From positions 1-64,000 of the forward strand of contig JBFWWP010000012.1 of NCBI GenBank assembly GCA_050246115.1: DNA of 64,000 bases, in the 5' to 3' direction. Origin of the DNA: JBFWWP01 sp050246115. GTDB lineage: Bacteria > Planctomycetota > UBA8108 > UBA1146 > JAJFFE01. The position numbers were made by a program, and so were the translations under genes. The notes beneath the pieces are model-generated. The model was not told the DNA's origin and made no database searches. It saw nothing but the letters and a program-made list of their open reading frames with translations. Shown here piece after piece: positions 53,455 through 62,256 of this stretch; positions within the stretch are counted from its first letter, which is position 1; the number at the start of each line of letters is the position of its first letter.

Positions 53455-54750
53455 ATGAAGGTATCAACGAGTCCGATCGTGTTGGCTCCGTCGAGCTTGG
53501 CCCGGCCGAACGAGATCCTTGCTCTCGGTAGGGGGTCGGGGTCCGCGGGGCCACGCCTGCGAGTGCGACCCCGCTCTCGAGGGCGAGTGGGCCCGCTCGT
53601 CGGGCGCGTGCTCCCCGTGTTGACGCTACTCGTCGTAGCTGGGTTCGCTTCCGCAACGGCGCCGCTTCCGGCGGCCGAGTTTCCGGCGCTCGCCGAAGTC
53701 ACCGGGAGCCGGGTCCGGGTCCGGACCGGGGCTTCGTTCAACGACTTCCCGATTCACACCCTGGCCAAGGGCTCCCAGGTGGTCGTCGATGGACTCGAAG
53801 GGGACTGGTACCGGATCCACATCCCGCCCTACGTCCCGTGCTGGATCCACACGGACTACCTGACGGCGCGGCCCGACGGCTCTTATGCAGTCCGCGGGAC
53901 GCGGGTGCGCGTGCGCGGGACCCCGGGTACCCAACATTCCCCGATCGGCGTGGTCGAAGAAGGCGTCGTCGTCCGCGCGACCGGTGAGCGCGACAAGAGT
54001 GGACAGTGGGTCCAGTGTTACGGTCCTGCCGGGGCGATGGTCCATATCCACAAGGATTTCGTCGTGCTTCGGGAGCCGGTGGCCGCAGCTCAAGTGGCGA
54101 GCCTCGTTCGGGCGCTACAGCCGACGACTCCCGCGGCGGAGGAGGTCGCGACCGGTACGCAGCCGGACCCCTCGGGCAGCAAGGCCGAAGCGGGCCCGAA
54201 GATCGCGCGCCTGACGCCGCGGCTCGCGGAACTGTACGAGCGGTTCCAGGCGGAACGGCAGAAGCCGCCCTTGGACTGGAATCTCGCACCGTTCTTGAGC
54301 GAACTCGATCGCATCCGTCGCACGACGGAGGATCTCGGCGAGGTCGACAGCGCGGAACGTTGGATACAGTGGATCGACGAGCAGTTGCTGCCGATCCAGA
54401 ACGAGATCAAACAGCTCGAGAGAGAAAAAGCGCTCGCACGCGGGAGTGTTCCCGCTCCGGGCGAGTCTTCGGACCGAATCAAGAGAGCAGGCAGTCAGCA
54501 CCCACCGGACGCGAAGAAGGGTTTCCTCGCCACTGGTTGGGTCGTCGCCTTGGGAGACAGTCGGAGAGTCGTTGCCACCCACAAGCTCGTGAAGGGGAAT
54601 GAACTCCTCTTCTACATCAAGAGCGACCAATTCGATCTCAACCGCTTCGTGAACAAAATGGTCGGTATTCAGGGAGTTCTGGCGGAACTGCCGCCCGAGC
54701 TAGGGGCCCGTGAGATCACGGTGACCTCGATCCAGGTTCTGTCCAATTAG
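53455..54750 (+). CDS. membrane-anchored tandem SH3b-domain protein
   Basis: 431 aa from the ATG at 53455. A basic N-terminal arm (about 1-48) leads to a membrane segment (GRVLPVLTLLVVAGFASATA). Two bacterial SH3-type beta barrels follow at about 80-137 (AEVTGSRVRVRTGASFNDFP; DWYRIHIPPYVPCWIHTDYL) and 145-205 (YAVRGTRVRVRGTPGTQHSP; GQWVQCYGPAGAMVHIHKDF). A helical, charged stretch with coiled-coil tendency (about 255-350) and a final beta-rich ~80 residues complete it. SH3b domains commonly bind cell-wall peptides; the protein is probably periplasmic. It has its own strong promoter upstream. Confidence 0.8.
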   Translation: MKVSTSPIVLAPSSLARPNEILALGRGSGSAGPRLRVRPRSRGRVGPLVGRVLPVLTLLVVAGFASATAPLPAAEFPALAEVTGSRVRVRTGASFNDFPIHTLAKGSQVVVDGLEGDWYRIHIPPYVPCWIHTDYLTARPDGSYAVRGTRVRVRGTPGTQHSPIGVVEEGVVVRATGERDKSGQWVQCYGPAGAMVHIHKDFVVLREPVAAAQVASLVRALQPTTPAAEEVATGTQPDPSGSKAEAGPKIARLTPRLAELYERFQAERQKPPLDWNLAPFLSELDRIRRTTEDLGEVDSAERWIQWIDEQLLPIQNEIKQLEREKALARGSVPAPGESSDRIKRAGSQHPPDAKKGFLATGWVVALGDSRRVVATHKLVKGNELLFYIKSDQFDLNRFVNKMVGIQGVLAELPPELGAREITVTSIQVLSN

Positions 54751-54761
54751 CGAAGTTTGGT

Positions 54762-54777
54762 TGCGACACCGGTCGCA
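54762..54777 (+). terminator. short stem-loop after the SH3b gene
   Basis: TGCGAC (54762-54767), loop ACCG, GTCGCA (54772-54777), beginning 12 nt after the stop codon. There is no T-tract. This is a plausible but weak terminator before rny. Confidence 0.35.
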
Positions 54778-54957
54778 GGGACGTTGGTAGTACAGACCTC
54801 CACTCGAGGCCCTCTGGGAGCAGGGGCGGGCGTGCCCGTTCTTCCAGAGCCGGACCTCCGCGCGATTCGCGAGCCACTAGCCGTAGGCCGCGCGCGTGCT
54901 CGCCCCTCCAGGTGACCCCCCCTGCTCTCTCCGACATCGCGGAAAGAGCACACACCC

Positions 54958-56499
54958 ATGGAATGGTTCTGGATCGTCCCAATTGCCTTGGTGGCCGGCC
55001 TCATCGGCGCCCACTTCATGACCCAGCGATTGACCTCACGAGCGCAACAGGAGCGCAAGCGCCTCCTGGAGGAGGGGCATCAAGAGGCGGAGCAGATCAA
55101 GAAGCACGCCCGCGACGAAAGCCGCACCTGGCTGACCGAGCAGCGCGAGGCCTTCGACAAAGAGGTCAAAGAGGCGCGCCGCGAGCTGAAGGAGAACGAG
55201 AAGCGCCTGACCCGCCGTGAAGACGGCCTCGACGGCAAGATCGAACTCCTCAACAAGAAGGAGCGCAGCGTCGACAAGCGCGAGAGCCACTTGCGGGATC
55301 GCGAGGTCGAACTGCAGGAACAGCAGGCAAGCCTCGACTTGCTCGTCGAGGAACAGAAAAGTGCCCTCTACCGAGTGACGCAGCTGTCGAAGGCAGATGC
55401 CGAGAAGATGCTGATGGACCGCCTCGAGAAAGAGCTCGAACACGAGCAAGAGGTGCTGATCAGCCGGATGGTGGAGCGGGTCAAGGAGTCGGCCGAGGAG
55501 CGCGCGAAGTCGATCCTTGCGGCCTCCATTCAGCGCTTGGCGGCGCAGCAGTGCCAAGAGATCACCGTCTCCAACATCGAGCTGCCCAACGAGGAGATGA
55601 AGGGACGCATCATCGGCCGCGAGGGCCGTAACATCCGGGCGTTCGAAAAGGCCACTGGCGTGGACGTGATCGTCGACGATACGCCAGGCGTGATCGTGTT
55701 GTCGTGTTTCGATTCCATCCGCCGCGAGATGGCGCGCCGCGCGATCGACAAACTCATCGCCGACGGACGGATCCACCCGTCGCGCATCGAGGAAGTCGTC
55801 GCCGAGACCAAGCAGGAAATGAACGAGCTGATCCAGAAGACCGGGAAGCAGGTGTCGTACGACCTGAACATCCCGAACCTGCACAGCAAGCTCGTTACTC
55901 TCCTCGGACGGCTGCGGTTCCGAACCTCGTACGGTCAGAACGTGCTCGATCACTCGATCGAGTGCGCCAACCTCGCTGGCATGATCGCGGCGGAGCTCGG
56001 GCTCGATCAGGACTTGGCACGACGCGCGGCTCTGTTTCACGACATCGGCAAGGCCGTCGACCACCAGTTCGAGGGGGGACACCCGGAGATCGGCGCAAAC
56101 CTACTGCGGCGCTACGACGAGGCCCCTGAGGTGGTCAACGCGGCCGCTTCCCACCACAACGACGTGCCGCAGGAATCTGCCTATGCCGTCGTGGTCCAGG
56201 CGGCGGACGCGATCTCGGGCTCGCGGCCCGGCGCCCGCGGTGAGTCTCTCGATCGGTACCTCAAGCGGCTCGAGAAGCTCGAGACCTTGGTCAACACGTT
56301 CCCCGGCGTACAGGGCACCCAGGCCATTCAGGCCGGTCGTGAAGTGCGCGTGATCGTGAACGCGAGCCGCGTGAGCGACAAGAAGGCGGTGCGGTTGGCG
56401 CACGACATTGCGCGTGAGATCGAGTCCCAGCTCACCTATCCAGGGGAGATCAAGGTCACGCTCATCCGCGAGACTCGGGTCGTCGAGTATGCACGTTGA
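54958..56499 (+). CDS. rny: ribonuclease Y
   Basis: 513 aa, the usual RNase Y length. The membrane-bound endoribonuclease starts mRNA decay. Seen: an N-terminal membrane helix (WFWIVPIALVAGLIGAHFM), a long charged coiled coil (about 25-165), the KH RNA-binding motif around residue 218 (KGRIIGREGRNIRAFE) and the HD domain with RRAALFHDIGKAVDHQFEGG (metal-binding His-Asp near 359) and AASHHNDVPQESAYAVVVQA. The C-terminus keeps the conserved end (VSDKKAVRLAHDIAREIE; IKVTLIRETRVVEYAR). The next gene overlaps by 11 bp, an arrangement also known for ymdA-ymdB in Bacillus. Confidence 0.97.
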   Translation: MEWFWIVPIALVAGLIGAHFMTQRLTSRAQQERKRLLEEGHQEAEQIKKHARDESRTWLTEQREAFDKEVKEARRELKENEKRLTRREDGLDGKIELLNKKERSVDKRESHLRDREVELQEQQASLDLLVEEQKSALYRVTQLSKADAEKMLMDRLEKELEHEQEVLISRMVERVKESAEERAKSILAASIQRLAAQQCQEITVSNIELPNEEMKGRIIGREGRNIRAFEKATGVDVIVDDTPGVIVLSCFDSIRREMARRAIDKLIADGRIHPSRIEEVVAETKQEMNELIQKTGKQVSYDLNIPNLHSKLVTLLGRLRFRTSYGQNVLDHSIECANLAGMIAAELGLDQDLARRAALFHDIGKAVDHQFEGGHPEIGANLLRRYDEAPEVVNAAASHHNDVPQESAYAVVVQAADAISGSRPGARGESLDRYLKRLEKLETLVNTFPGVQGTQAIQAGREVRVIVNASRVSDKKAVRLAHDIAREIESQLTYPGEIKVTLIRETRVVEYAR

Positions 56500-57358
56500 T
56501 CCGCGGGAGCGCGCGGCCCTGAGGATTCTCATCCTCGGGGATGTCGTGGGCAGTCCGGGACGCGACGCCGTGAAGGCGCTCGTGCCGCAGTTGCGACAGG
56601 CTTGGTCGCTGGACCTCGTACTCGCCAACGCCGAGAATGCGGCGTCCGGGTCCGGCATCACGCCGCGGCTGTTTCGCGAACTTGCGCAGGCCGGGGTCGA
56701 TGTCATGACCTTGGGCGACCACGCCTGGAAGCGGCGTGACAACCTCGAGGTCTTGGCCAAGGAGCCGATGCTGCTGCGGCCACACAACTACCCCGCAGAG
56801 GCCGTGGGCAGGGGCGTTACCGTGGTCGAAACCGCCGACGCGATTCCGGTGGCGGTGGTCACGGTCCTCGGCCGCATCTTCATGGGCCCCGTCGACTGCC
56901 CGTTTCGTACCATTGACGCGGCCCTGGCGAGTTTGCCGGACACCGTGAAGATCAAGATCGTCGAGTTCCATGCGGAGGCCACGAGCGAGAAGCTGGCGGC
57001 GGCTTGGTATCTCGACGGTCGAGCTACTTGCGTGTTCGGGACGCACACCCACGTGCCGACGGCGGACGACCGCATTCTACCCGGGGGGACGTCCTACATT
57101 TCCGATTTGGGCATGACCGGACCGTACGATGGTGTGATCGGTCGCAGTCCGGAACCAGTGCTGCACCGCTTTCTCACGTCCATGCACGCGACGTTCACGG
57201 TCGCGGATCACAACGTGCATCTCTGCGGCATCTTGATCGAAGTCGATCCCACCACCGGCCGGACACTGCGACTTCGACGAGTGGACATTCCCTTTGGCGA
57301 GGACACCAAGGAGCACAGCGCCCTGCTGCCGCTCCGAGCGGTTTCGGACACGCCATGA
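56489..57358 (+). CDS. YmdB-like metallophosphoesterase (TIGR00282 type)
   Basis: 289 aa from the ATG at 56489, overlapping rny by 11 bp. The family is a calcineurin-like phosphoesterase; YmdB of Bacillus hydrolyses 2',3'-cyclic nucleotides and links to RNase Y. Motifs: LRILILGDVVGSPGRDAVKA (Asp of the first metal motif), LANAENAASGSGITPR (Asn), TLGDHAWKRRD (His-containing), VEFHAEATSEKLAAAWYLDG (His) and CVFGTHTHVPTADDRILPG (the GTHTHVPT motif, His-x-His). All expected metal ligands are visible, and the end (GMTGPYDGVIGR) is conserved. Coupling to rny supports a role in RNA turnover or signalling. The ATGA overlap leads to the next gene. Confidence 0.92.
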   Translation: MHVDPRERAALRILILGDVVGSPGRDAVKALVPQLRQAWSLDLVLANAENAASGSGITPRLFRELAQAGVDVMTLGDHAWKRRDNLEVLAKEPMLLRPHNYPAEAVGRGVTVVETADAIPVAVVTVLGRIFMGPVDCPFRTIDAALASLPDTVKIKIVEFHAEATSEKLAAAWYLDGRATCVFGTHTHVPTADDRILPGGTSYISDLGMTGPYDGVIGRSPEPVLHRFLTSMHATFTVADHNVHLCGILIEVDPTTGRTLRLRRVDIPFGEDTKEHSALLPLRAVSDTP

Positions 57359-57888
57359 CCGGCGGCGGGTCGGCACCGTGCCCGGCCTGCGGTGGCCCAT
57401 GGGCGGAAGCCGGACTGCCAGCGCGGGCCGAGGGCGGCGAAGGGGTCCCCGCGGGCCGCGCGCCCCGACAGTGCCGCGACTGTCGACGCCTGTGGTTCAC
57501 GGTCGAGCACTGGACCGAAGTTCTCCTCGACTTACCGCGAGCGTTCGCCGGACATGACGTCGCGCGGCTACGGGCGGAAGGTCGAGCTCGGCGTGAGGCG
57601 TCGGTGCGCGCCGCCCTGGACGGTGCCGCGACCGCATACCTGCCGTGCCCCGAGTGTGCTCGCCGGATGAACCGGGTCAACTTCGCCGGTGTCAGCGGCA
57701 TCGTGTTCATGGAGTGCCGGGACCACGGGGTTCTGGTGGCCGCCGAGGATTGGCCAGCGCTCCTCGACTTCGTCACGCACGGAGGAGAAGTTCTAGCCCT
57801 CGAGCAGGAGCGAGACGAACTGCGCAAGCGGGTCGCGTTCCTCGAACGGCGTCTCCGGGACGAACGGCGCCCGGCCCCGGGTAGCTGA
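57355..57888 (+). CDS. zinc-ribbon (zf-TFIIB-like) protein with coiled-coil tail
   Basis: 177 aa, overlapping the ymdB-like stop (ATGA). Two Cys pairs, CPACGG at the start and CRDCRRLWFTVEHWTEVL, form a zf-TFIIB-like ribbon, with a Trp-containing segment at its end. A second set, LPCPECARRMNRVNFAGVSG with MECRDHGVLV, could bind another zinc. The C-terminus (LALEQERDELRKRVAFLERR) is a short coiled coil. Its role is unknown; it was probably co-opted with RNase Y and YmdB-like. Confidence 0.75.
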   Translation: MTGGGSAPCPACGGPWAEAGLPARAEGGEGVPAGRAPRQCRDCRRLWFTVEHWTEVLLDLPRAFAGHDVARLRAEGRARREASVRAALDGAATAYLPCPECARRMNRVNFAGVSGIVFMECRDHGVLVAAEDWPALLDFVTHGGEVLALEQERDELRKRVAFLERRLRDERRPAPGS

Positions 57889-57926
57889 TCGCGGGCGGAA
57901 GTGGGCGTGGAACGGCCGCGCTCGCG

Positions 57927-59069
57927 TCAGGGGGTCAGGCGTCGCACGGTGCGCTTGACGCTACGGGTGAAGGGGTGGGCTCGAGGCGACGTCGGCGTGA
58001 CCCCAGCCAGTACGTCCTTGCGTACCCGCCCGAGTACGACACCCGTAGCGCCGAGCAGCGCGACGAAGATGCCGACGATCGGTAGATAGATCGCGACGGG
58101 GTCGACGTTCAGAACCAACATTCCGACGAGTCCACCGGCGATGCCAAGACCGTAGATCGCACACGCCGTCTGCCGCTTGCTCAGGTTGAGTCCCAGGAGC
58201 AGGTGCGCCAGGTGATCCCGTCCGCAGAAGAGGACGGCGTCGCGCAGCGATTTCACGTCGCCGTCTCGCCACCGCAGCAGCGTGGCCAAGGTAATGTCGT
58301 ACAGCGGCACGCACAGGATGAGGCAAGGCACCAAGATGGCTTTGACCGGATCCGTCGAGTAGTGGCCAAAGACTAGCATCGTCGCGAGCGCATAGCCGAG
58401 GAAGAAGGCGCCGTTGTCACCCAGATAGATGCGGGCTGGCGCGAAGTTGTAGCGGAGAAAGCCGATCGAGGCGCCGGCCAGGGATACGGCGAGGTACGAG
58501 AGCCAGGGCTGCGCGTCAGCCGGGCCGTGCCCCCAAGCGATGAGGAACGTGAACAGGGCGGCGATCGCGGAGGTCCCGCCCGCGACCCCGTCGGTATTGT
58601 CGAGGCTGTTCATCGCGCTGGTGACCCCGGAGATCCAGATCATCGTGACGGCGATGTTCAGGCTGTTGTAGAGGATCGGCGGGAAGAGATTGAGATGGAT
58701 CCCGAACGACGCGAGGAGGATCGTCGCCACGAAGATGGCCGTGAGCTTCACGAGCGCGTTGATGGGGCGCACGTCATCGATGAGGCCGAGAGCCACCATC
58801 ATGGCCCCGCCCAGGAGCAGGCCCATGAACGGGGTGAAGCTCTCCACGTCGGAGAATCGCAGGGTCGAGCAGAGGGAGACCGTGAAGGCCACGAAAATGC
58901 CGAGGCCGCCGAAGAACGGCACCGGGATCTTCTGCCCCTTGTGGCCGCCGGGCCGATCGAGAATGTCGAAGCGCGAGCCAACGCGGATCAAGAGCGGGAT
59001 GAGCAGGTCGGCGACGAACCAGGCCAGGATGAAGATCCCGATGTGCGGATAGTTGAGGATGACCTTCAT
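57927..59069 (-). CDS. WecA/MraY-type undecaprenyl-phosphate sugar-phosphate transferase
   Basis: 380 aa from the ATG at 59069, which overlaps the WbqC stop (ATGA). It is a polytopic membrane enzyme with about ten or eleven helices. Family motifs: DILDRPGGHKGQKIPVPFFG, GLIDDVRPINALVK (catalytic Asp pair), NSLDNTDGVAGG, RIYLGDNGAFFLGYALATM and CGRDHLAHLLLGLNLSKRQT (cytoplasmic loop). Family enzymes move a sugar-1-phosphate from UDP-sugar to undecaprenyl phosphate, starting O-antigen, teichoic-acid or peptidoglycan synthesis. The proximity to WbqC and an O-antigen-ligase-like gene suggests a surface polysaccharide, not murein. Membrane helices are hydrophobic throughout. Confidence 0.92.
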   Translation of the reverse strand: MKVILNYPHIGIFILAWFVADLLIPLLIRVGSRFDILDRPGGHKGQKIPVPFFGGLGIFVAFTVSLCSTLRFSDVESFTPFMGLLLGGAMMVALGLIDDVRPINALVKLTAIFVATILLASFGIHLNLFPPILYNSLNIAVTMIWISGVTSAMNSLDNTDGVAGGTSAIAALFTFLIAWGHGPADAQPWLSYLAVSLAGASIGFLRYNFAPARIYLGDNGAFFLGYALATMLVFGHYSTDPVKAILVPCLILCVPLYDITLATLLRWRDGDVKSLRDAVLFCGRDHLAHLLLGLNLSKRQTACAIYGLGIAGGLVGMLVLNVDPVAIYLPIVGIFVALLGATGVVLGRVRKDVLAGVTPTSPRAHPFTRSVKRTVRRLTP

Positions 59070-59776
59070 GCGTGCGAGAACTCCGGCACTTGGTGAACCC
59101 ACTCTACGGCTTGATCGCCGCACCAGAACAGCATGTCGAGCATGGAGAGATTCTCTTCCGCCGGCCCGGCCCGGTTGTCGTATCGGGGCGGGGTGTAGTC
59201 CTGGAACCGCAGCTCGATGCCAGCCTGGCTGAAGCGCGGCAGTTCCAGGTAGTCGCGCCCATGAGCGCCGGAGAGGTAGGTCGTGGCTCCGAGCTCTTGG
59301 CAGAACGCGACGATGTACGCCGTGGACTGGCCCCGAGCGCGTAGCTCACTCGCGAGCCGGACTTCCGCTCCCAGCTGGAGGTGTTCCAGGAACCAGCGAA
59401 TCACGGCGGTCGTGAACGGGCTCAGGTGCGTCCAAGGGCGCTGGTACAGCTCTTCGAGACTCGCTGAGTAGCGCTCCCAGTAAGGCGCCTGGGAGTAGTT
59501 CCAAGCGATACTGCGCCAGTGCTTCTGCCGCCAATCGATGCGCGGATTGAACTCGGCTTCTTGGATGGGTTGCTCGTAACGACCCTTGTGGAGCACGGGC
59601 AGACTCAACCAGATGGGACCGTTGGGAGTGCTGATGCGATTGCGGTGGATCCAGCCAAACGGGCCGCGCTTCACGAACTGCGTCGTGTCAACGACGAGGA
59701 ACGTATCGGCGGCGGCGATCTTCTGGAAGAAGCCAGGATAGGGCAGATAGTTGGGTTGATGGCCAGTGAGGATCAT
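59066..59776 (-). CDS. WbqC family protein
   Basis: 236 aa. WbqC-like proteins occur in O-antigen and other polysaccharide clusters and are thought to modify sugars, though the chemistry is not established. Family features: MILTGHQPNYLPYPGFFQKI at the N-terminus, VDTTQFVKRGPFGWIHRNRI, WLSLPVLHKGRYEQPIQEAE, then TTYLSGAHGRDYLEL and the C-terminal FQDYTPPRYDN. The stop overlaps the WecA/MraY-type gene, so both are expressed together. It is complete in length. Confidence 0.92.
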   Translation of the reverse strand: MILTGHQPNYLPYPGFFQKIAAADTFLVVDTTQFVKRGPFGWIHRNRISTPNGPIWLSLPVLHKGRYEQPIQEAEFNPRIDWRQKHWRSIAWNYSQAPYWERYSASLEELYQRPWTHLSPFTTAVIRWFLEHLQLGAEVRLASELRARGQSTAYIVAFCQELGATTYLSGAHGRDYLELPRFSQAGIELRFQDYTPPRYDNRAGPAEENLSMLDMLFWCGDQAVEWVHQVPEFSHA

Positions 59777-59911
59777 ACCCAGGCTATCGGCCGTGCACCC
59801 GGTTGTCTGTAGGGGTGCCCGTCGGAGGTCGCAGGTTCCGAGAAGGCTCCGCCGGTTTCGGCCCCGGGGTGGCCCGCGGCACGGCGCTGCGGGTGGCTGC
59901 TCAGGGCGATA

Positions 59912-60625
59912 TCAAGAGAACACGTCGATGGCGCGGCTGATCAACGCATCGGTGGTCTGGAACACGCGCAGGTTCATCTGGTAGTAGCGCTGATTGATGA
60001 TCTGCTGGGTGATCTCGTTCGCGGGGTCGACGTTGGACTGCTCGAGAACGCGCTGTTGGATCGTCGCGAAACCCGCAGCTCCGGGGTCGCCCGTGACGGG
60101 GTCGCCCGAGTTGGGCCCTTCCGCGAAGAGATTGTCGCCGATCGGTAGCAGGCCCGCAGGATTCGGGAAGCGCGTCACCTCGAGCTGGCCGAGTTCGGTG
60201 GCGGTGCCCGCTGCGTCGACAGCGAAGACGACGCCGTCCTGCGTCACCTCGATGCCGATCGCGTCTTCGGGAACCGTGATCTGCGGATCGAGTAGGTGCC
60301 CGGTCGGCGTCACGAGGTTGCCGTCGAGATCGGCCTGGAAGTTCCCGACTCGGGTGTATGCCGGTTCGCCGTCGCGGGCGATTCGGAAGAAGCCTTCCCC
60401 CTCGAGGTAGAAGTGCGTATGAACCCCGGTCTGCTCGGGTGCGCCTTGCGACGTGTCGATCGCGGTGCCCAAGAAGCGCGAGCCCGGCCCGTCGACGGTG
60501 CCCTGTTGGGCGAGCCGGGCTTTGAACCCGGCGGTGGTCAAGTTGGAGAGGTTGTCGGCGTTCGTTTGGAGGCGCTGGTTGGCTGCGAACAGGCCGTTCT
60601 GTGCAGTGCTGAACGTGACTTCCAC
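59912..60625 (-). CDS. flagellar basal-body rod/hook-family protein (FlgF/FlgG-like)
   Basis: 237 aa from the GTG at 60625. The N-terminal TAQNGLFAANQRLQTNADNL plus SNLTTAGFKA is the flagellar rod-family signature, and FYLEGEGFFRI and YTRVGNFQADLDGNLV match the central FlgF/FlgG part. The C-terminal EITQQIINQRYYQMNLRVFQ aligns with the conserved helix of these proteins. FlgF and FlgG cannot be separated by eye; it is shorter than either usual form (~250-260). No other flagellar gene lies in the window. An unusually acidic middle section is present. Confidence 0.85.
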   Translation of the reverse strand: MEVTFSTAQNGLFAANQRLQTNADNLSNLTTAGFKARLAQQGTVDGPGSRFLGTAIDTSQGAPEQTGVHTHFYLEGEGFFRIARDGEPAYTRVGNFQADLDGNLVTPTGHLLDPQITVPEDAIGIEVTQDGVVFAVDAAGTATELGQLEVTRFPNPAGLLPIGDNLFAEGPNSGDPVTGDPGAAGFATIQQRVLEQSNVDPANEITQQIINQRYYQMNLRVFQTTDALISRAIDVFS

Positions 60626-60910
60626 GGTAGCCTACCTTTCGGGGTCGTAGGAGTGCGTGTACCGAGTCGGGCCCGGCGGGAACCCTGTCACGGGCTCGAG
60701 AGAACGGTCCCCCTGCCGCGACCGGCCGTCGACCGCAGCGCGGCGCCCGACTCGGCGAACCTCTGCACTAGGAAACCGCGTTCCAATCTCTCTCGCGGCT
60801 CTGAAGTCGTTGCCAACCCACGCCTTGTGTCGATCGCTCCGAGTCACGGCCCGCGGCCAGATCTGCCGCTGCGGCGAACTCGGCCGACGTTGCGGAAGGA
60901 GTCTTCGACG

Positions 60911-61393
60911 ATGCGGGTCCTCGTACAGAGAGTTCTGCGGGCCGAGGTTCGCGTAGGGCGCGAAGTCGTGGGCACCGTTGGCCATGGCCTCCTGCTGCTC
61001 GTCGGCATCGGCCACCGCGATACCGAACTGGAGCTCTCGTGGATGGCACGCAAGGTCGCACGGTTGCGGATCTTTCGGGACGATCAAGGGCTGATGAATC
61101 GTTCGGTTCTCGACATCGGAGGTGGCATCCTGTCCGTGAGTCAGTTCACGCTCTACGGGGATTGCCTCAAGGGCAACCGACCGAGCTTCGTCGAGTCGGC
61201 TCCCGGGGATCGGGCTGCCCCCTGGATCGAGCGGTTCGCCGAGCTGTTACGCGAAGCCGGTGTTGGGCATGTGGCTTCGGGCCGGTTCGGTGCCATGATG
61301 GAGGTAGAATCAGTGAATGACGGTCCCGTGACCCTGTGGATCGAGCGGGAGGCCCCAACGGGCGAGAGGAACGATGCGCAACCCGGTCCCTGA
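60911..61393 (+). CDS. dtd: D-aminoacyl-tRNA deacylase
   Basis: 160 aa. Dtd hydrolyses D-amino acids mischarged on tRNA. The classic start MRVLVQRVLRAEVRVGREVV, the catalytic SQFTLYGD (77-84), and the NDGPVT (136-141) cis-Pro motif are all present, so the enzyme looks intact. The C-terminus (~15 residues) extends past the usual end. The ATG at 60911 directly precedes the conserved N-terminus. The stop lies 20 bp inside the next gene (start 61374). Confidence 0.95.
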   Translation: MRVLVQRVLRAEVRVGREVVGTVGHGLLLLVGIGHRDTELELSWMARKVARLRIFRDDQGLMNRSVLDIGGGILSVSQFTLYGDCLKGNRPSFVESAPGDRAAPWIERFAELLREAGVGHVASGRFGAMMEVESVNDGPVTLWIEREAPTGERNDAQPGP

Positions 61394-62183
61394 CTACTAC
61401 GGTGTTTTGGCCGTAGATCCCGACGCGACCACGCAGGCCATTCGGCGCGCCTTTCGCACCCGGGTGCTCGCGGTCCACCCCGACAAGACTGCTGAGCCGA
61501 CGGATCCCCGTGAACTCCAGAGTCTCATCCAAGCGTTCGAGATCCTGATCGACCCGGTTCTGCGCGAGGACTACGATCGCCTGCTCCGAAGCCAGCAGAT
61601 TCGCTTCGCCCACGACGGCGGCTCCCGGCTTCGCCACGTCACCGAGTCCGATCGCCCGGTCGATCGCGCCCGCACCGTGCTCTACCTGCTGCTCCGAGAG
61701 AAGGGGCACGAGGCCCTGGAACGTTTGCGCCAGATCGACGGGGTGCCCGATCACTTCCTGGAGGAATTCCTCGACGCGGATGAGTTCTCCGACGTTGCCT
61801 TTCTCCTCGGCGAACTGTTCGAGCGCCGGCGCGACTACGTGACCGCGTTACGCTGGTATCAGCATGTCTTGCGGTGCGATGAGCAGCGTCGGCAGCATCG
61901 CCCGTGCTGGGAAGAGACCGTCGATCGCGCCAAGAAGATCCTGATCCAACAACTGGCGGGCCACAGCGACCCTCGCGTCGCCCTCGACTATCTACGCCGG
62001 GCGGAGGAACTCGGCCTGACGCGGAGCGAGGCGAGCGACGTCCACCGCCGACGTGCCCAGTGTTACCTCGATCTCGAGATGCGCGACGCGGCGGCCCGGC
62101 ACCTGCGGGCAGCCCTCACCCTACAGCCACACCTGAAGGGTGTGGCCCGACTCCGAGAGCAACTCGCGGACTATCTAGAGTGA
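61374..62183 (+). CDS. J-domain protein with helical repeat C-terminus
   Basis: 269 aa. The N-terminal ~65 residues form a J domain (DYYGVLAVDPDATTQAIRRA; the HPD triad is in VLAVHPDKT), followed by a helical region (LYLLLREKGHEALERLRQID; YVTALRWYQHVLRCDEQRRQ) and TPR-like repeats (ARHLRAALTLQPHLKG). J domains stimulate DnaK ATPase; the helical part probably selects the client. It overlaps dtd by 20 bp and converges on the ligase gene. It is not DnaJ itself: no Gly/Phe or zinc-finger region. Confidence 0.85.
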   Translation: MRNPVPDYYGVLAVDPDATTQAIRRAFRTRVLAVHPDKTAEPTDPRELQSLIQAFEILIDPVLREDYDRLLRSQQIRFAHDGGSRLRHVTESDRPVDRARTVLYLLLREKGHEALERLRQIDGVPDHFLEEFLDADEFSDVAFLLGELFERRRDYVTALRWYQHVLRCDEQRRQHRPCWEETVDRAKKILIQQLAGHSDPRVALDYLRRAEELGLTRSEASDVHRRRAQCYLDLEMRDAAARHLRAALTLQPHLKGVARLREQLADYLE

Positions 62184-62256
62184 GAGTAGGCCCACAGGTT
62201 GCGCTTGGAGGCGCCTCCTCCGTGAGGTGGCGTCCTACTGCCTACGACCCGAGATC

